From Mycolicibacterium setense (GTDB taxonomy: Bacteria; Actinomycetota; Actinomycetes; Mycobacteriales; Mycobacteriaceae), in assembly GCF_000805385.1 (NCBI RefSeq), contig NZ_JTJW01000010.1, forward strand, positions 310,001 to 374,000: a stretch of DNA of 64,000 nt, given 5' to 3'. The position numbers were made by a program, and so were the translations under genes. Below the pieces are notes generated by a model that saw only the letters and a list, made by a program, of their open reading frames with translations, searched no databases and was not told the origin of the DNA. Below are positions 1 through 8,556 of the stretch, piece by piece (the first letter of the stretch is position 1; each line of letters starts with the position of its first letter).

Positions 1-835
1 CGTACCCGAAGCCGCCCGGATAGACGACCGCCCTGCCTAATTGAACGCCGTCCGGCATCACCGGTTTCACGACTTTGCCGTCGGCCACAGAGAACACGAG
101 ATCGGCGACCTTGCCAGTGCCCTGGACTGCAAGAACGGACGGAATGCTGTCGAGATGCCGCACAGTGAATTGCGAGGTTAAATTTCCATCGCCTGGTACG
201 AACCAGGTCAATTCACCATGCGGACCGACGCCATACACACCCTTATTCGCAACCGACGCGATTGCATAGTCGGCAAATTGCTCGAGATTCGGTTGGCCCT
301 GCGGACCAGCGACGCGCAGATCCGTCGGGCCGTCGAAAACTAGTTCGCCGGACGTGGTATCGACGACCCAAGCCGTTGACGGCAGGTTGGGGCCAGAGTT
401 CTGCCGAACACAAAGCACCTTCGGCGGCCCATTGACGAAACAATTGAAATCCGTTGCGCCGTCTGCTGGGCCAAGCCGCACCGGCCCGAACATCCGCTTA
501 CCGCTAGACACATCGAGGCCGAGCAGCAACCAACCCTCATCGGTAATCCCTAGGAATACACCCAGGTCATCAATGTTCCCTACCGGCCGCACCACAGTTC
601 CGGGCGCTAGCCCGAGGTCGCCTACAGTGACTGTCCACCCAGGCACCGGCTGTTGGCGCATCGACGACGACAACAGCGTCTGTTGCGGCAAGTTGGGCGC
701 AATCGGCTCGGATTGCGGGTTTCCCTCTGTCGCTTTGCCGCCACAGCCCACTACGGCCAGGAGGACAACGATCACTACTGATAGCCGCCAATACGGCGAG
801 GGCAGCACGTGCCTTGACATCATCCGCGCACTCAT
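1..835 (-). CDS. PQQ-propeller-like lipoprotein (3' end outside window)
   Basis: The reading frame opens at an ATG at 835 and stays open to the left window edge, so only about 278 residues are seen. The first 30 residues are a hydrophobic signal ending in VVG before Cys31, a lipobox, so the protein is probably a membrane-anchored lipoprotein facing outward. The mature part has short repeated stretches such as GLDVSSGKRMFGP that resemble PQQ-type beta-propeller blades; that fold is an inference. Its start overlaps the stop of the upstream membrane-protein gene (ATGA), so it is the fourth gene of the T7SS-like module. Function is unknown; an accessory or protective role toward the module's large secreted-type protein is possible. 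Confidence 0.75.
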   Translation of the reverse strand, partial: MSARMMSRHVLPSPYWRLSVVIVVLLAVVGCGGKATEGNPQSEPIAPNLPQQTLLSSSMRQQPVPGWTVTVGDLGLAPGTVVRPVGNIDDLGVFLGITDEGWLLLGLDVSSGKRMFGPVRLGPADGATDFNCFVNGPPKVLCVRQNSGPNLPSTAWVVDTTSGELVFDGPTDLRVAGPQGQPNLEQFADYAIASVANKGVYGVGPHGELTWFVPGDGNLTSQFTVRHLDSIPSVLAVQGTGKVADLVFSVADGKVVKPVMPDGVQLGRAVVYPGGFGY

Positions 836-1557
836 GCAGCTGCCTTGAGCCGCTCCACCGCGCGGCCGTCGGCGAGTTCCTCGCGGTGTTCGGGATGCTC
901 CCAGTAGAAGCGCACCAATTGCCGCAATTCGCTACCCCCAGGCGTGTACCAATCAGACGGAAGCGTTCGGACCGTACCGTCGGTGGTCGTGATGTACGTC
1001 GTTCCGGTGGGCTTGCGACCATTCCGTGGACGGTCCGCAACTTCCGCCAGTTCGTTCCAGGAGCGCCGCGCTGTGGACATCGTGTTTCCTATCTCGATGC
1101 CTTCGAAACTCATTCGTAGACAGCTCATTCCACGTTGCCTGAGGATCTGACGCACGCTGAACACTCCGACAAGAACTCCAGCAGCGGAAATGAATATGAA
1201 GTATCTCTCGTCTCCGCTAGGTACCGGGATACTCAGCATGCCAAGGGGCGCGAACACCGCGTAGACAACCATCGCAAGGAACACAGCGACCGTCGACGAC
1301 ATGAGACAACGGTCAACACGGGAATCCGGCCTGAAGGTGGTGCTACCAGTCCGACAAGCGGCACGTGGCACGACATTGCGAGAAGCGACGATCACCAGCA
1401 TCGCAACCAGACCCAGAGCGAACACTGCGAACCCCAAAGCCACTACCGCCGACAGCAACTCCCCGCGCTGGAGGAATATGACCGTCCAAATGACGCAAAA
1501 CACTCCGAAAGGGCCAAAAAGGACAGACAGATATCCGACTGCGATGGAAGATTTCAT
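832..1557 (-). CDS. four-helix membrane protein with PH-like C-terminal domain
   Basis: 241 residues. Hydrophobic segments at about 5-29, 34-58, 86-110 and 119-137 predict four membrane helices. The remaining hundred residues are soluble and resemble a bacterial PH-like domain (alternating strands around SFEGIEIGN and YITTTDGTVRTLP). The chosen ATG at 1557 overlaps the stop of the upstream gene by 4 bp; a longer in-frame extension to 1800 is Arg/Cys-rich and lies inside that gene, so it was rejected. Its stop overlaps the start of the lipoprotein gene. Position directly after a WXG-type protein with a pore-like tail makes an immunity or export-partner role thinkable, but this is only inference. 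Confidence 0.7.
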   Translation of the reverse strand: MKSSIAVGYLSVLFGPFGVFCVIWTVIFLQRGELLSAVVALGFAVFALGLVAMLVIVASRNVVPRAACRTGSTTFRPDSRVDRCLMSSTVAVFLAMVVYAVFAPLGMLSIPVPSGDERYFIFISAAGVLVGVFSVRQILRQRGMSCLRMSFEGIEIGNTMSTARRSWNELAEVADRPRNGRKPTGTTYITTTDGTVRTLPSDWYTPGGSELRQLVRFYWEHPEHREELADGRAVERLKAAA

Positions 1558-2894
1558 GGCGCGCACATCACGTTCCCGACGAGCTTCCCAACGTAGCCAA
1601 AAACGAATCCACCCGCCGCATTTCCACCCATCGCAGCGAGCGGACCGACACCCGGTATCGCACCTACCGCGACAGTGGTGGCCAAACCTCCGGCCAATCC
1701 GATTCCACCGGACCAGGCGGCGACACATTTCTCGTACGCGGAATCGCCCATATATACCCCGAGAGCCATCTGCGCGATGCCCATTGCCGGGCCGCCCCAC
1801 TTTGCGCCTGCCTTCAGCCCATCAAGGACGTGTGGGCTGATCCCTTGGATGCCCGCGCCTGCCTTTACCTCCAGCCCCGAAAGCGCACCGCCTGTCAACG
1901 TCGGTATGGGATCTTGGAAAAACGAATCCGGCAGCACCGCATATTTTTTGTCTGCCGTCAGACAGTCGCCGGATCGGGTTCCATCCGGGTTCTGGGAGAT
2001 GGTCATGTGCGTGCCATCAGCCCACGTCACCTCAGTGGTTTTTCCGCCGTCCTGACGGGGAGTGGTAGTCGTGTCGGATATCCAATTACCGTTCTTGTCG
2101 AGATGGAGGACTCGGAGGGTCCCGATCGGGTAGTCCATCTGGCTCGGCAAGTCTTCTAGGTACTCCGTTGCGATCTGCTGACTGCCGTCAAGCATCGTGT
2201 ACGTCGTGACCTCATTGCCCCGTGGGTCTTTCGTATGAGTTACTTCGCGAACAGTCGTTGCCATGTCCTGGGCGCGCGCTATCTCTTGGAATTTCCTACC
2301 CTCTTCGGTCTCAGGGTTCGGCACGTCGTCAGCCGGGGGAGGTGGTAGAATTTTGGGCGGTCCCTCGACCATTTGCCCGAATGGGGCCCCTTTGCTGGCC
2401 CTTACCGCGAGCAGCCTTCCCCTCGTTGCACCATCGGCTTCATCTACCGCCACGAGTAGTCGATTGACTTCGCTTTGCGCGGCCTCAGCCTGCTTCTGGA
2501 GTTTCGCAGCTTTTTCGGCTGACATTTCCGCCGGGTCGATCAAGACAACCCACTGGTCAGTGACATGGAGTTCACTTGCGTCAATCTCGTCAGCCTTGGC
2601 AAGCAAACCCTGGCGGGCAGCGCCAATCCACGCACTGCCGCTCTGCAATGCGCCTCCGAAGTCCTCGGTGTAATCCTTGAACGCCGAAGCTCTGTCGGTT
2701 GCTTTTACGAACATGTCCGCAGCAGCATCGTGGGCTTTGCCGGCCCACCCTCGCGACTCAGGCATCCGATCGATGCGGTCGTCGAGGTTGCGGACCGCTG
2801 TGTAAAAGGACTCTCCTGCGGCCTTGATCGAAGCCCCGGCAGGATCCAGCGATTGAGGGTTCCAGCTTTGTAGCCGGGAACGCGACGGCAACAC
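1554..2894 (-). CDS. large WXG100-like T7SS substrate with hydrophobic glycine-rich C-terminus
   Basis: 446 residues. The N-terminal 110 residues are helical and carry a W-A-G turn at 50-52, as in WXG100/EspA-type substrates. A second helical stretch (125-155) leads to a proline-rich linker (KILPPPPADD, near 181-190), a polar strand-rich middle, and from about 355 a Gly/Ala-rich hydrophobic tail with glycine-zipper character (SGGIGLAGGLATTVAVGAIP). This resembles a T7SS effector with a membrane-active tail; no enzymatic motif was seen. The start is GTG directly after the TGA of the EspC-like gene, with AAAGGA about 9 nt upstream; the two frames are continuous apart from that stop. The stop overlaps the membrane-protein start by 4 bp. 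Confidence 0.72.
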   Translation of the reverse strand: MLPSRSRLQSWNPQSLDPAGASIKAAGESFYTAVRNLDDRIDRMPESRGWAGKAHDAAADMFVKATDRASAFKDYTEDFGGALQSGSAWIGAARQGLLAKADEIDASELHVTDQWVVLIDPAEMSAEKAAKLQKQAEAAQSEVNRLLVAVDEADGATRGRLLAVRASKGAPFGQMVEGPPKILPPPPADDVPNPETEEGRKFQEIARAQDMATTVREVTHTKDPRGNEVTTYTMLDGSQQIATEYLEDLPSQMDYPIGTLRVLHLDKNGNWISDTTTTPRQDGGKTTEVTWADGTHMTISQNPDGTRSGDCLTADKKYAVLPDSFFQDPIPTLTGGALSGLEVKAGAGIQGISPHVLDGLKAGAKWGGPAMGIAQMALGVYMGDSAYEKCVAAWSGGIGLAGGLATTVAVGAIPGVGPLAAMGGNAAGGFVFGYVGKLVGNVMCAP

Positions 2895-3179
2895 TCAGAA
2901 CAGTCCTTTGAAGCTAGTGGCGAGTGCCGCGTCGTCCACTTCATACCGGTCACCGGCGCCACGGACGGCTCGGCCCATAGCACCGATATCGTTCGCGATG
3001 TCAGTGGCCACCAGGCCCAGATGCTCGCCTACCAGGCGTGCCGCCCACTGTGTTTCGGATCCAGGCAGTCCGTCCGCACTGGTGGTCGCGGTTTTGCCGA
3101 CATCCAGCCCGCTGATTTCAGCAGACACTGCATCCACCTGTGCAGCAAAGCTGCGCAACACGTCCGGATCGACTAACAC
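2895..3179 (-). CDS. EspC-like type VII secretion target (DUF2580 type)
   Basis: 94 residues. Size, helical character and N-terminal pattern (VDPDVLRSFAAQVDAVSAEI) match the T7SS_ESX_EspC family. Near the C-terminus Tyr79 and Asp83 form a YxxxD motif, the general type VII secretion signal. The start is GTG preceded by a GGGGG ribosome-binding sequence. It is the first gene of the four-gene leftward module and is followed without a spacer by the WXG-type gene. EspC/PE-type proteins usually pair with a larger WXG/PPE partner for export, which fits this arrangement; no ESX machinery genes are in the window, so the exporter would be encoded elsewhere. Confidence 0.8.
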   Translation of the reverse strand: MLVDPDVLRSFAAQVDAVSAEISGLDVGKTATTSADGLPGSETQWAARLVGEHLGLVATDIANDIGAMGRAVRGAGDRYEVDDAALATSFKGLF

Positions 3180-3290
3180 CGCGCCCCCAAGGATGTTTCA
3201 AGCCAGCGATGCTTCGCTAGCACACCAATGTCGCGATTGAATCTAACACCGCGTGCGTGGGAGTCACCGCACCGAATTAGAGCGTGAAGG

Positions 3291-3965
3291 TCAGACCGAA
3301 AGAACCGCGTCCAGCGCGGAGTAGAACAGTCCGAGCCCGTCATCGGACGGACCGGTCAATGCCTCGGTGGCATGTTCGGGGTGCGGCATCAGGCCGACGA
3401 CGCGGCGGTTGGCCGAGCACACGCCCGCGATGCCGCGCATCGAGCCGTTGAGGTTCTCGCGATAGCGGAACACCACGCGGTCCTCGCCCTCGAGTTCGTC
3501 GAGCACGGCTTCGGAGGCGACATAGCGGCCCTCCCCCGATTTCAACGGGATCAAAAGGTCCGCGCCGGCGTCGTACCGGGTCGTCCACGCCGTGGTGCTC
3601 GACGCCACTTCCAGCCACACATCACGGCAGATGAAATGCAGGCCGGCGTTCCGTGTCAAGGCGCCGGGCAGCAAGCCGGCCTCGCACAGCACCTGAAAGC
3701 CGTTGCAGATACCCAGCACCGGCATGCCGCGACCGGCAGATTCGACGACCGAGCCCATGACGGGTGCGAACTTCGCGATCGCACCGCAGCGCAGGTAGTC
3801 GCCGTAGGAGAAACCGCCAGGGACGACGACTGCGTCCACGCCCTTGAGGTCGGCATCGGCGTGCCACAGGCTGACCGCCTCGGCCCCGGCCAGCCGGACC
3901 GCACGGGCCGCGTCGACGTCGTCGAGCGTCCCTGGGAAGGTGATCACCCCGACACGGGTGGTCAC
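3291..3965 (-). CDS. purQ: phosphoribosylformylglycinamidine synthase, glutaminase subunit PurQ
   Basis: 224 residues. Class I glutamine amidotransferase that supplies ammonia to PurL for FGAR to FGAM conversion in de novo purine synthesis. The nucleophile Cys lies in VLGICNGFQVL and the His/Glu pair in MPHPEHA; the N-terminus VGVITFPGTLDDVDAARA is typical. The GTG start at 3965 overlaps the purS stop by 4 bp (GTGA), so purS and purQ are translationally coupled, as in other actinobacteria. An in-frame extension upstream is antisense-like Arg/Gly-rich sequence inside purS and was rejected. purL is not in the window. Confidence 0.96.
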   Translation of the reverse strand: MTTRVGVITFPGTLDDVDAARAVRLAGAEAVSLWHADADLKGVDAVVVPGGFSYGDYLRCGAIAKFAPVMGSVVESAGRGMPVLGICNGFQVLCEAGLLPGALTRNAGLHFICRDVWLEVASSTTAWTTRYDAGADLLIPLKSGEGRYVASEAVLDELEGEDRVVFRYRENLNGSMRGIAGVCSANRRVVGLMPHPEHATEALTGPSDDGLGLFYSALDAVLSV

Positions 3966-4201
3966 ACGCCCTCCCGGCTCACCGAGAAGTCCTCGATAAC
4001 AGTGTTGGCCAGCAGAGATTCCGCGATCTCGGCCAGGGTTTCGTCGGCTACGGAGTCGTCGACTTCGAGCTCGAAACGCTTGCCCTGACGGACGTCCGAG
4101 ATGCCACCATGTCCGAGCCGACCAAGTGCCCCGACGATCGCCTGACCCTGCGGGTCGAGGATCTCCGCCTTGGGCATGACGTGCACAACCACCTTTGCCA
4201 C
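3962..4201 (-). CDS. purS: phosphoribosylformylglycinamidine synthase subunit PurS
   Basis: 79 residues with the GTG at 4201, the same length as the M. tuberculosis protein; a GTG three codons upstream (4210) is possible. PurS is the small dimeric subunit that bridges PurQ and PurL. The sequence VVVHVMPKAEILDPQGQAI and the downstream GKRFELEVDD stretch are characteristic. The gene sits 10 bp after an exported-protein gene and overlaps purQ, suggesting a small leftward operon. Confidence 0.93.
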   Translation of the reverse strand: MAKVVVHVMPKAEILDPQGQAIVGALGRLGHGGISDVRQGKRFELEVDDSVADETLAEIAESLLANTVIEDFSVSREGV

Positions 4202-4211
4202 GGCGCACACT

Positions 4212-4874
4212 CTACCGGCACGACCCTATGTAGGCCGTGCACAGTGGGTCGGTCAGCGCATCGAGCACCCGGCGATCCGCCGGCGCCGACCACGCGACCC
4301 GTGGCGGTGTGCTCGACCACATGGCCAGCTCGACCACGGTGCTGTTGCGCGGATCGGCGATCAGGTACTGGTGCAGGACCCGGGTATTGCCGAAGTTGAT
4401 GGCCGCCGCGAGCCTCCCGGGCCGATCGGTGGTGATCGACGTCCCGGCCCCCGGGCAGCTGCGCAACGCGCCGGCCGCCCCCTGAACCACCGCCAGGGCT
4501 GTCTGACCGCCCTGCCACGTCTCCCCGCGCCAGTGGATGACCTGGACGCGCAGTTGCCAGTCCCCGTCGGGCTGCCCGACCTCCGATCGCGCCGCCACGG
4601 CGTACTCGCGCGGATCCCCCGGTATCGGCGGCGACGCGCATTCCTCTTCGAAGCGGAAGCGTGGAGCGGTCGCGGTCACCGCCAAACCGGCCAGCCCGGG
4701 CCAGTGGTACTGCCGGTCCAACGGAAGGTTCGACGTGGCGATCCACGCCGAATCCGGGATGCGGTCACACAGGGGCGGACAGTCGGCGCCGGGGTCCGGC
4801 CAGGCTGAAGGGGGCGCTGCGGCCAGCCCGCAGAGCACGAATGACATCGCCACGATCACCCGCCATATCCCCAC
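4212..4874 (-). CDS. exported protein of unknown function (Rv0787-like position)
   Basis: 220 residues from a GTG at 4874. A short N-terminal hydrophobic segment (VIVAMSFVLCGLAAAPPSAW) looks like a signal peptide, followed by a mature domain with six or more cysteines (for example in DCPPLCDRIP, EEECASPP and the final CTAYIGSC), suggesting disulphides outside the cytoplasm. No enzymatic motif was recognised. It precedes purS on the same strand. A longer frame upstream overlaps the opposite-strand metallo-hydrolase gene and was not used. Confidence 0.72.
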   Translation of the reverse strand: MGIWRVIVAMSFVLCGLAAAPPSAWPDPGADCPPLCDRIPDSAWIATSNLPLDRQYHWPGLAGLAVTATAPRFRFEEECASPPIPGDPREYAVAARSEVGQPDGDWQLRVQVIHWRGETWQGGQTALAVVQGAAGALRSCPGAGTSITTDRPGRLAAAINFGNTRVLHQYLIADPRNSTVVELAMWSSTPPRVAWSAPADRRVLDALTDPLCTAYIGSCR

Positions 4875-4893
4875 CGAGCGCCACAATATAGGT

Positions 4894-5532
4894 ATGCAAC
4901 TCACGCATTTCGGACATTCGTGCCTACTGGCCAGCATTTCGGAAACCACCGTGCTGTTCGACCCGGGAAACTTCTCGCACGGTTTCGAAGGCATCACCGG
5001 CTTGTCGGCCATCCTGATCACCCACCAGCACCCTGACCACGTCGATACCGCCCGACTGCCCGCGCTGATCGCCGCCAACCCCCAGGCCGCGCTGTATGCC
5101 GATCCGCAGACCGCGGCCCAGTTGGGTGAGCCCTGGCGGGCCGTGCATCCCGGTGACGAGTTCCGGATCGGCGCACTCAACGTACGAGGGGCCGGCGGCA
5201 AGCACGCGGTGATCCACCCGGAAATCCCTGTGATCGACAATATTTCGTACCTGCTGGGCGACGACGAACATCCGGCACGGCTCATGCACCCGGGTGACGC
5301 CCTGTTCGTCCCCGGCGAACCGGTCGACGTGCTGGCCACGCCGGCAGCCGCACCGTGGATGAAAATCTCTGAGGCCGTGGACTTCCTGCGCGCGGTGGCT
5401 CCGACGCGGGCCGTGCCCATCCATCAGGGCATCGTCGAGCCGAATGCGCGGGGGATCTATTACGGGCGGCTGGCCGAGATGACGAACACCGATTTCCAGG
5501 TGCTGTCCGAGGAGAACGGCACCGAATTTTGA
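4894..5532 (+). CDS. metallo-beta-lactamase-fold hydrolase
   Basis: 212 residues. The N-terminus MQLTHFGHSCLL and the metal-binding motif THQHPDHVD (His44, His46, Asp48, His49) identify the UlaG/YtnP-like MBL-fold hydrolases; a later His lies in VPIHQG. Substrate unknown. The ATG at 4894 is only 19 bp from the divergent exported-protein gene, and no ribosome-binding sequence is evident, so a leaderless transcript is plausible. It converges with the FAD dehydrogenase gene. The equivalent M. tuberculosis position holds Rv0786c. Confidence 0.88.
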   Translation: MQLTHFGHSCLLASISETTVLFDPGNFSHGFEGITGLSAILITHQHPDHVDTARLPALIAANPQAALYADPQTAAQLGEPWRAVHPGDEFRIGALNVRGAGGKHAVIHPEIPVIDNISYLLGDDEHPARLMHPGDALFVPGEPVDVLATPAAAPWMKISEAVDFLRAVAPTRAVPIHQGIVEPNARGIYYGRLAEMTNTDFQVLSEENGTEF

Positions 5533-5571
5533 TGCACGGCTCGGCCGTGGGCTTCTGACCGCGAGCAGTTC

Positions 5572-7242
5572 TCAGGCGATATCCGCGGCCGCACCCCGTC
5601 CGGCCGCGCGCCCGGAGAAGATGCAGCCGCCGAGGAAGGTCCCCTCCAGCGACCGGTAACCGTGCACCCCTCCTCCGCCGAACCCGGCCGCCTCGCCTGC
5701 GGCGTAGAGGCCGGGGAATACGGCACCGTCGGATTTGAGTACCCGTGAGTCCAAGTCGGTTTCCAACCCGCCCAAGGACTTTCGGGTCAGGATGTGCAGT
5801 TTGACGGCGATCAGGGGACCCGCCTTCGGGTCGGTCAGCCGGTGCGGGGCGACGACGCGGGTGAACCGGTCACCGAGGTAGCCGCGGGCCGCCCGAATCG
5901 CGGTGACCTGCCCGTCCTTGGTGAACTTGTTGACCACCTCGCGGTCTCGCGCGGTCACCTCGGCCGCCACCGTGGCGTAGTCGATTTCGGCCACATCCGG
6001 CACATCGTTCATCGCGGCCACCAGTTCGCGCAGCGAGCGTGCGCTGACGAAGTCGACGCCGCGGTCGACGAATGCCTGTACGGGCGCCGGCGCACCGGGG
6101 CGTACTCGCGCCAGCACATCACGCACACTGCGCGACGTGAGGTCGGGGTTCTGCTCCTGGCCGGACAGCGCGAACTCCTTGGCAATGATCCGCGCGTTGA
6201 GGATGAACCAGGTGTAATCCTGCCCGGTGCGGCAGATGTGTTCGAGCGTCCCGAGGGTGTCGAACCCGGGGTACAGCGGCCCGGGCAGCCGTTTCCCGTT
6301 GGCATCCAACCACAATGAGGATGGGCCCGGCAGAATGCGGATCCCGTGGTCGGGCCAGATCGGATCGTAGTTGGTGATGCCTTCGGTGTAGTGCCACATC
6401 CGGTCGCTGTTGATGACGTGAGCACCGGCGGTCTCGGAGATGCCGATCATGCGGCCGTCGACGTGGGCAGGCACGCCGCTGAGCAATTGCTCGGGCACCC
6501 GTCCCATGCGCGCCGGCCAATTCTTGCGGACGAGATCGTGATTGCCGCCGATGCCGCCGCTGGCCACGATCACCGCGGATGCGCGGAACTCGAACTCTCC
6601 GACGACGTTCCGTGACGACGGCGCGCCGCGAGGCGCATCGGACGGCTCAAGTACCGCACCCCGTACCCCGACGACGGCGCCCTCGGAGACGATGAGTTCA
6701 TCGACCCGGTGTCGATGCGCGAACCGCACTCGGGGCTCATCCGACAACCGGCGGGCGAAGACGTCGACGATGGCCGGGCCGGTCCCCCAGGTGATGTGAA
6801 AGCGCGGCACCGAATTGCCGTGGCCCAGTGCGCCGTAACCGCCCCGCTCGGCCCATCCGACCAACGGGAAGGTCTGCAATCCCCGGGCGCGCAGCCAGCT
6901 GCGCTTCTCGCCTGCGGCGAAGTCGACGTAGGCATGAGCCCACTCGCGGGGCCAGTGGTCTTCGGGCCGGTCGAAGCCTGCGGTGCCCAACCAGTCCTGC
7001 AGGGCCAGTTCCTGACTGTCACGTATACCGAGCCTGCGCTGTTCGGGACTGTCGACGAAGAACAGGCCGCCGAAGGACCAGAAGGCCTGCCCTCCGAGGT
7101 TGGCGGCATTCTCCTGATCCAGGACGAGCACACGGAGCCCCTGGCCATGGTTTCCGGTTCGGTCGGCGTGCTCCACCAGTTCGCACGCGGCGACCAGTCC
7201 GGCCAGACCCGCCCCCACGACAATGACATCGGCGTCTGCCAT
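5572..7242 (-). CDS. FAD-binding dehydrogenase (Rv0785-like, KstD/fumarate-reductase family)
   Basis: 556 residues. The dinucleotide-binding motif GAGLAGLVAAC lies at 10-20, and a C-terminal FAD motif (GLYAAGEAAGFGGGGVHGYRSLEG, split) matches the FAD_binding_2 family that includes 3-ketosteroid dehydrogenases and fumarate reductase flavoproteins. The ATG at 7242 was chosen over a TTG three codons upstream because it starts directly before the beta strand of the Rossmann fold (ADADVIVVG). Substrate unknown; homologues are conserved beside purQ in mycobacteria. No signal peptide, so cytoplasmic. Confidence 0.9.
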   Translation of the reverse strand: MADADVIVVGAGLAGLVAACELVEHADRTGNHGQGLRVLVLDQENAANLGGQAFWSFGGLFFVDSPEQRRLGIRDSQELALQDWLGTAGFDRPEDHWPREWAHAYVDFAAGEKRSWLRARGLQTFPLVGWAERGGYGALGHGNSVPRFHITWGTGPAIVDVFARRLSDEPRVRFAHRHRVDELIVSEGAVVGVRGAVLEPSDAPRGAPSSRNVVGEFEFRASAVIVASGGIGGNHDLVRKNWPARMGRVPEQLLSGVPAHVDGRMIGISETAGAHVINSDRMWHYTEGITNYDPIWPDHGIRILPGPSSLWLDANGKRLPGPLYPGFDTLGTLEHICRTGQDYTWFILNARIIAKEFALSGQEQNPDLTSRSVRDVLARVRPGAPAPVQAFVDRGVDFVSARSLRELVAAMNDVPDVAEIDYATVAAEVTARDREVVNKFTKDGQVTAIRAARGYLGDRFTRVVAPHRLTDPKAGPLIAVKLHILTRKSLGGLETDLDSRVLKSDGAVFPGLYAAGEAAGFGGGGVHGYRSLEGTFLGGCIFSGRAAGRGAAADIA

Positions 7243-7263
7243 GAGACGCAAGACTAGCCCTAG

Positions 7264-7968
7264 TCAGGCGGCGTCGGTCAGTACCGCAAGGCCTTGCCAT
7301 CGATAGACCGTGGGCACGCAGCGGTGCAGCAAAGCCAGGTCTATCGCGTCCAGCATCGCCTGGCGCGGGCCGGGCCTGCGCAGATGCCGTGCGGCGACCG
7401 CGACGCGCACCGTCCCCTCGCGACGCGCCGTCCGTTCGGCCGCGAGCACCACGGTGCGGCACCACCATGGCTCCGACAGGAATCCTTCTCCGATGCCCAC
7501 CACCCGGGCGCGGGTCGTGGTCTGACGGACCAGGTCGGTGATGCCGTTGAGGTCAGCGAGCAAACGAAAGCCGTTGCGCGGCAATGCGGTCACCGTGCCC
7601 TGCGATACCGTCCAGCCGGGAGCGGCGAACAACCTGGTGCGCAACCCGAGGTGTTCGAGGACCCGGTCGGCGCCCATCAGCCTCAGGTTGGCCTCATGGG
7701 CGGGCAACGAGGCGAACTCGCCGCGCCGCTTCTTGGTGGCCGCCTCGTCGTAGCCGTGCAGGACAACGGCGTCGCCGCCGGTGCGGCGTTGCGCCACCCA
7801 GTCCACGGTGTGGGCGTCCCGGTCCAACCGGTAGCCGCCCTTGAGCCGCGGTGCCACCATCAACGACGCGGGAACGCCACGGGCATCGAGCTCGGCGCAG
7901 AACGCCACGACATCGGCCAGCGTGCGGTCGCTGATCTGCGATATCGAGACGATGAGTTGTCCGGTCAC
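7264..7968 (-). CDS. DUF2334 polysaccharide-deacetylase-like protein
   Basis: 234 residues from a GTG. The pattern MTGQLIVSISQISDRTL followed by GVPASLMVAPRLKGGYRL and VLHGYDE resembles the DUF2334 branch of NodB-fold carbohydrate deacetylases; the metal-site residues of typical NodB enzymes are only partly visible, with His in VLHGY. It lies 21 bp upstream of the FAD dehydrogenase on the same strand, so the two may be cotranscribed. The M. tuberculosis counterpart is Rv0784. Substrate not predictable. Confidence 0.8.
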   Translation of the reverse strand: MTGQLIVSISQISDRTLADVVAFCAELDARGVPASLMVAPRLKGGYRLDRDAHTVDWVAQRRTGGDAVVLHGYDEAATKKRRGEFASLPAHEANLRLMGADRVLEHLGLRTRLFAAPGWTVSQGTVTALPRNGFRLLADLNGITDLVRQTTTRARVVGIGEGFLSEPWWCRTVVLAAERTARREGTVRVAVAARHLRRPGPRQAMLDAIDLALLHRCVPTVYRWQGLAVLTDAA

Positions 7969-8048
7969 GCTGCCAGTGTGGCAACGTCACATGTCGGGAC
8001 GGTGTCGAACACTCTGACGCAGAATGTCCATTCGGCCAGAGCCGTCGG

Positions 8049-8537
8049 TCAGGCGGGCAGGACGGCCTCGATGGCCGCGATGACCTCGGGTGCATCCGGC
8101 TCGGTGCGGGGCCGGAACCGGTTGGCCACCGTGCCGCCCGGGGCGAGCAGGAACTTCTCGAAGTTCCACTGGATGTCCCCGGCCTCGCCGGCCGCGTCGG
8201 CGGCCTGGGTGAGCTCGGCGTAGAGCGGGTGGCGGTCGACGCCGTTGACGTCGGTTTTGGCGAGCAACGGGAACGTCACGCCATAGTTGGTCGAGCAGAA
8301 GGTCTGGATCTCCTCCGCGCTGCCCGGCTCCTGGCCCATGAACTGGTTGCAGGGCACGCCGACGACGGTCAGCCCGCGCGGGCCGTATTCCTGGGCGAGC
8401 TTCTCCAGCGCGGTGTACTGCGGCGTCAGCCCGCATTTGGAGGCTACGTTGACCACCAGGACTGCGCCGGTGGCCAATTCGGCCAAAGTTGTCGGCTTGC
8501 CATCGAGAGTGGTCAGCGGGATGTCGTTGAGGCTCAT
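8049..8537 (-). CDS. glutathione-peroxidase-family thiol peroxidase
   Basis: 162 residues. The peroxidatic cysteine Cys35 is in NVASKCGLTPQY, with Gln65 in VPCNQF and Trp124/Asn125 in WNFEKFL completing the active-site tetrad of the GPx family. Bacterial members normally use thioredoxin or mycoredoxin-type reductants, since mycobacteria lack glutathione. The ATG at 8537 follows the TetR gene by 20 bp on the same strand, suggesting a regulator-enzyme pair responding to oxidative or lipid hydroperoxide stress (inference). An upstream frame extension overlaps the TetR gene and was rejected. Confidence 0.94.
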   Translation of the reverse strand: MSLNDIPLTTLDGKPTTLAELATGAVLVVNVASKCGLTPQYTALEKLAQEYGPRGLTVVGVPCNQFMGQEPGSAEEIQTFCSTNYGVTFPLLAKTDVNGVDRHPLYAELTQAADAAGEAGDIQWNFEKFLLAPGGTVANRFRPRTEPDAPEVIAAIEAVLPA

Positions 8538-8556
8538 CGCCCCGACGCTACCGGAC

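Noticed and set aside
354..848. Long plus-strand open frame at the left edge
   Set aside because: It is antisense to the lipoprotein frame, which has a signal peptide, a lipobox and coupled neighbours; the plus-strand product has no recognisable features.
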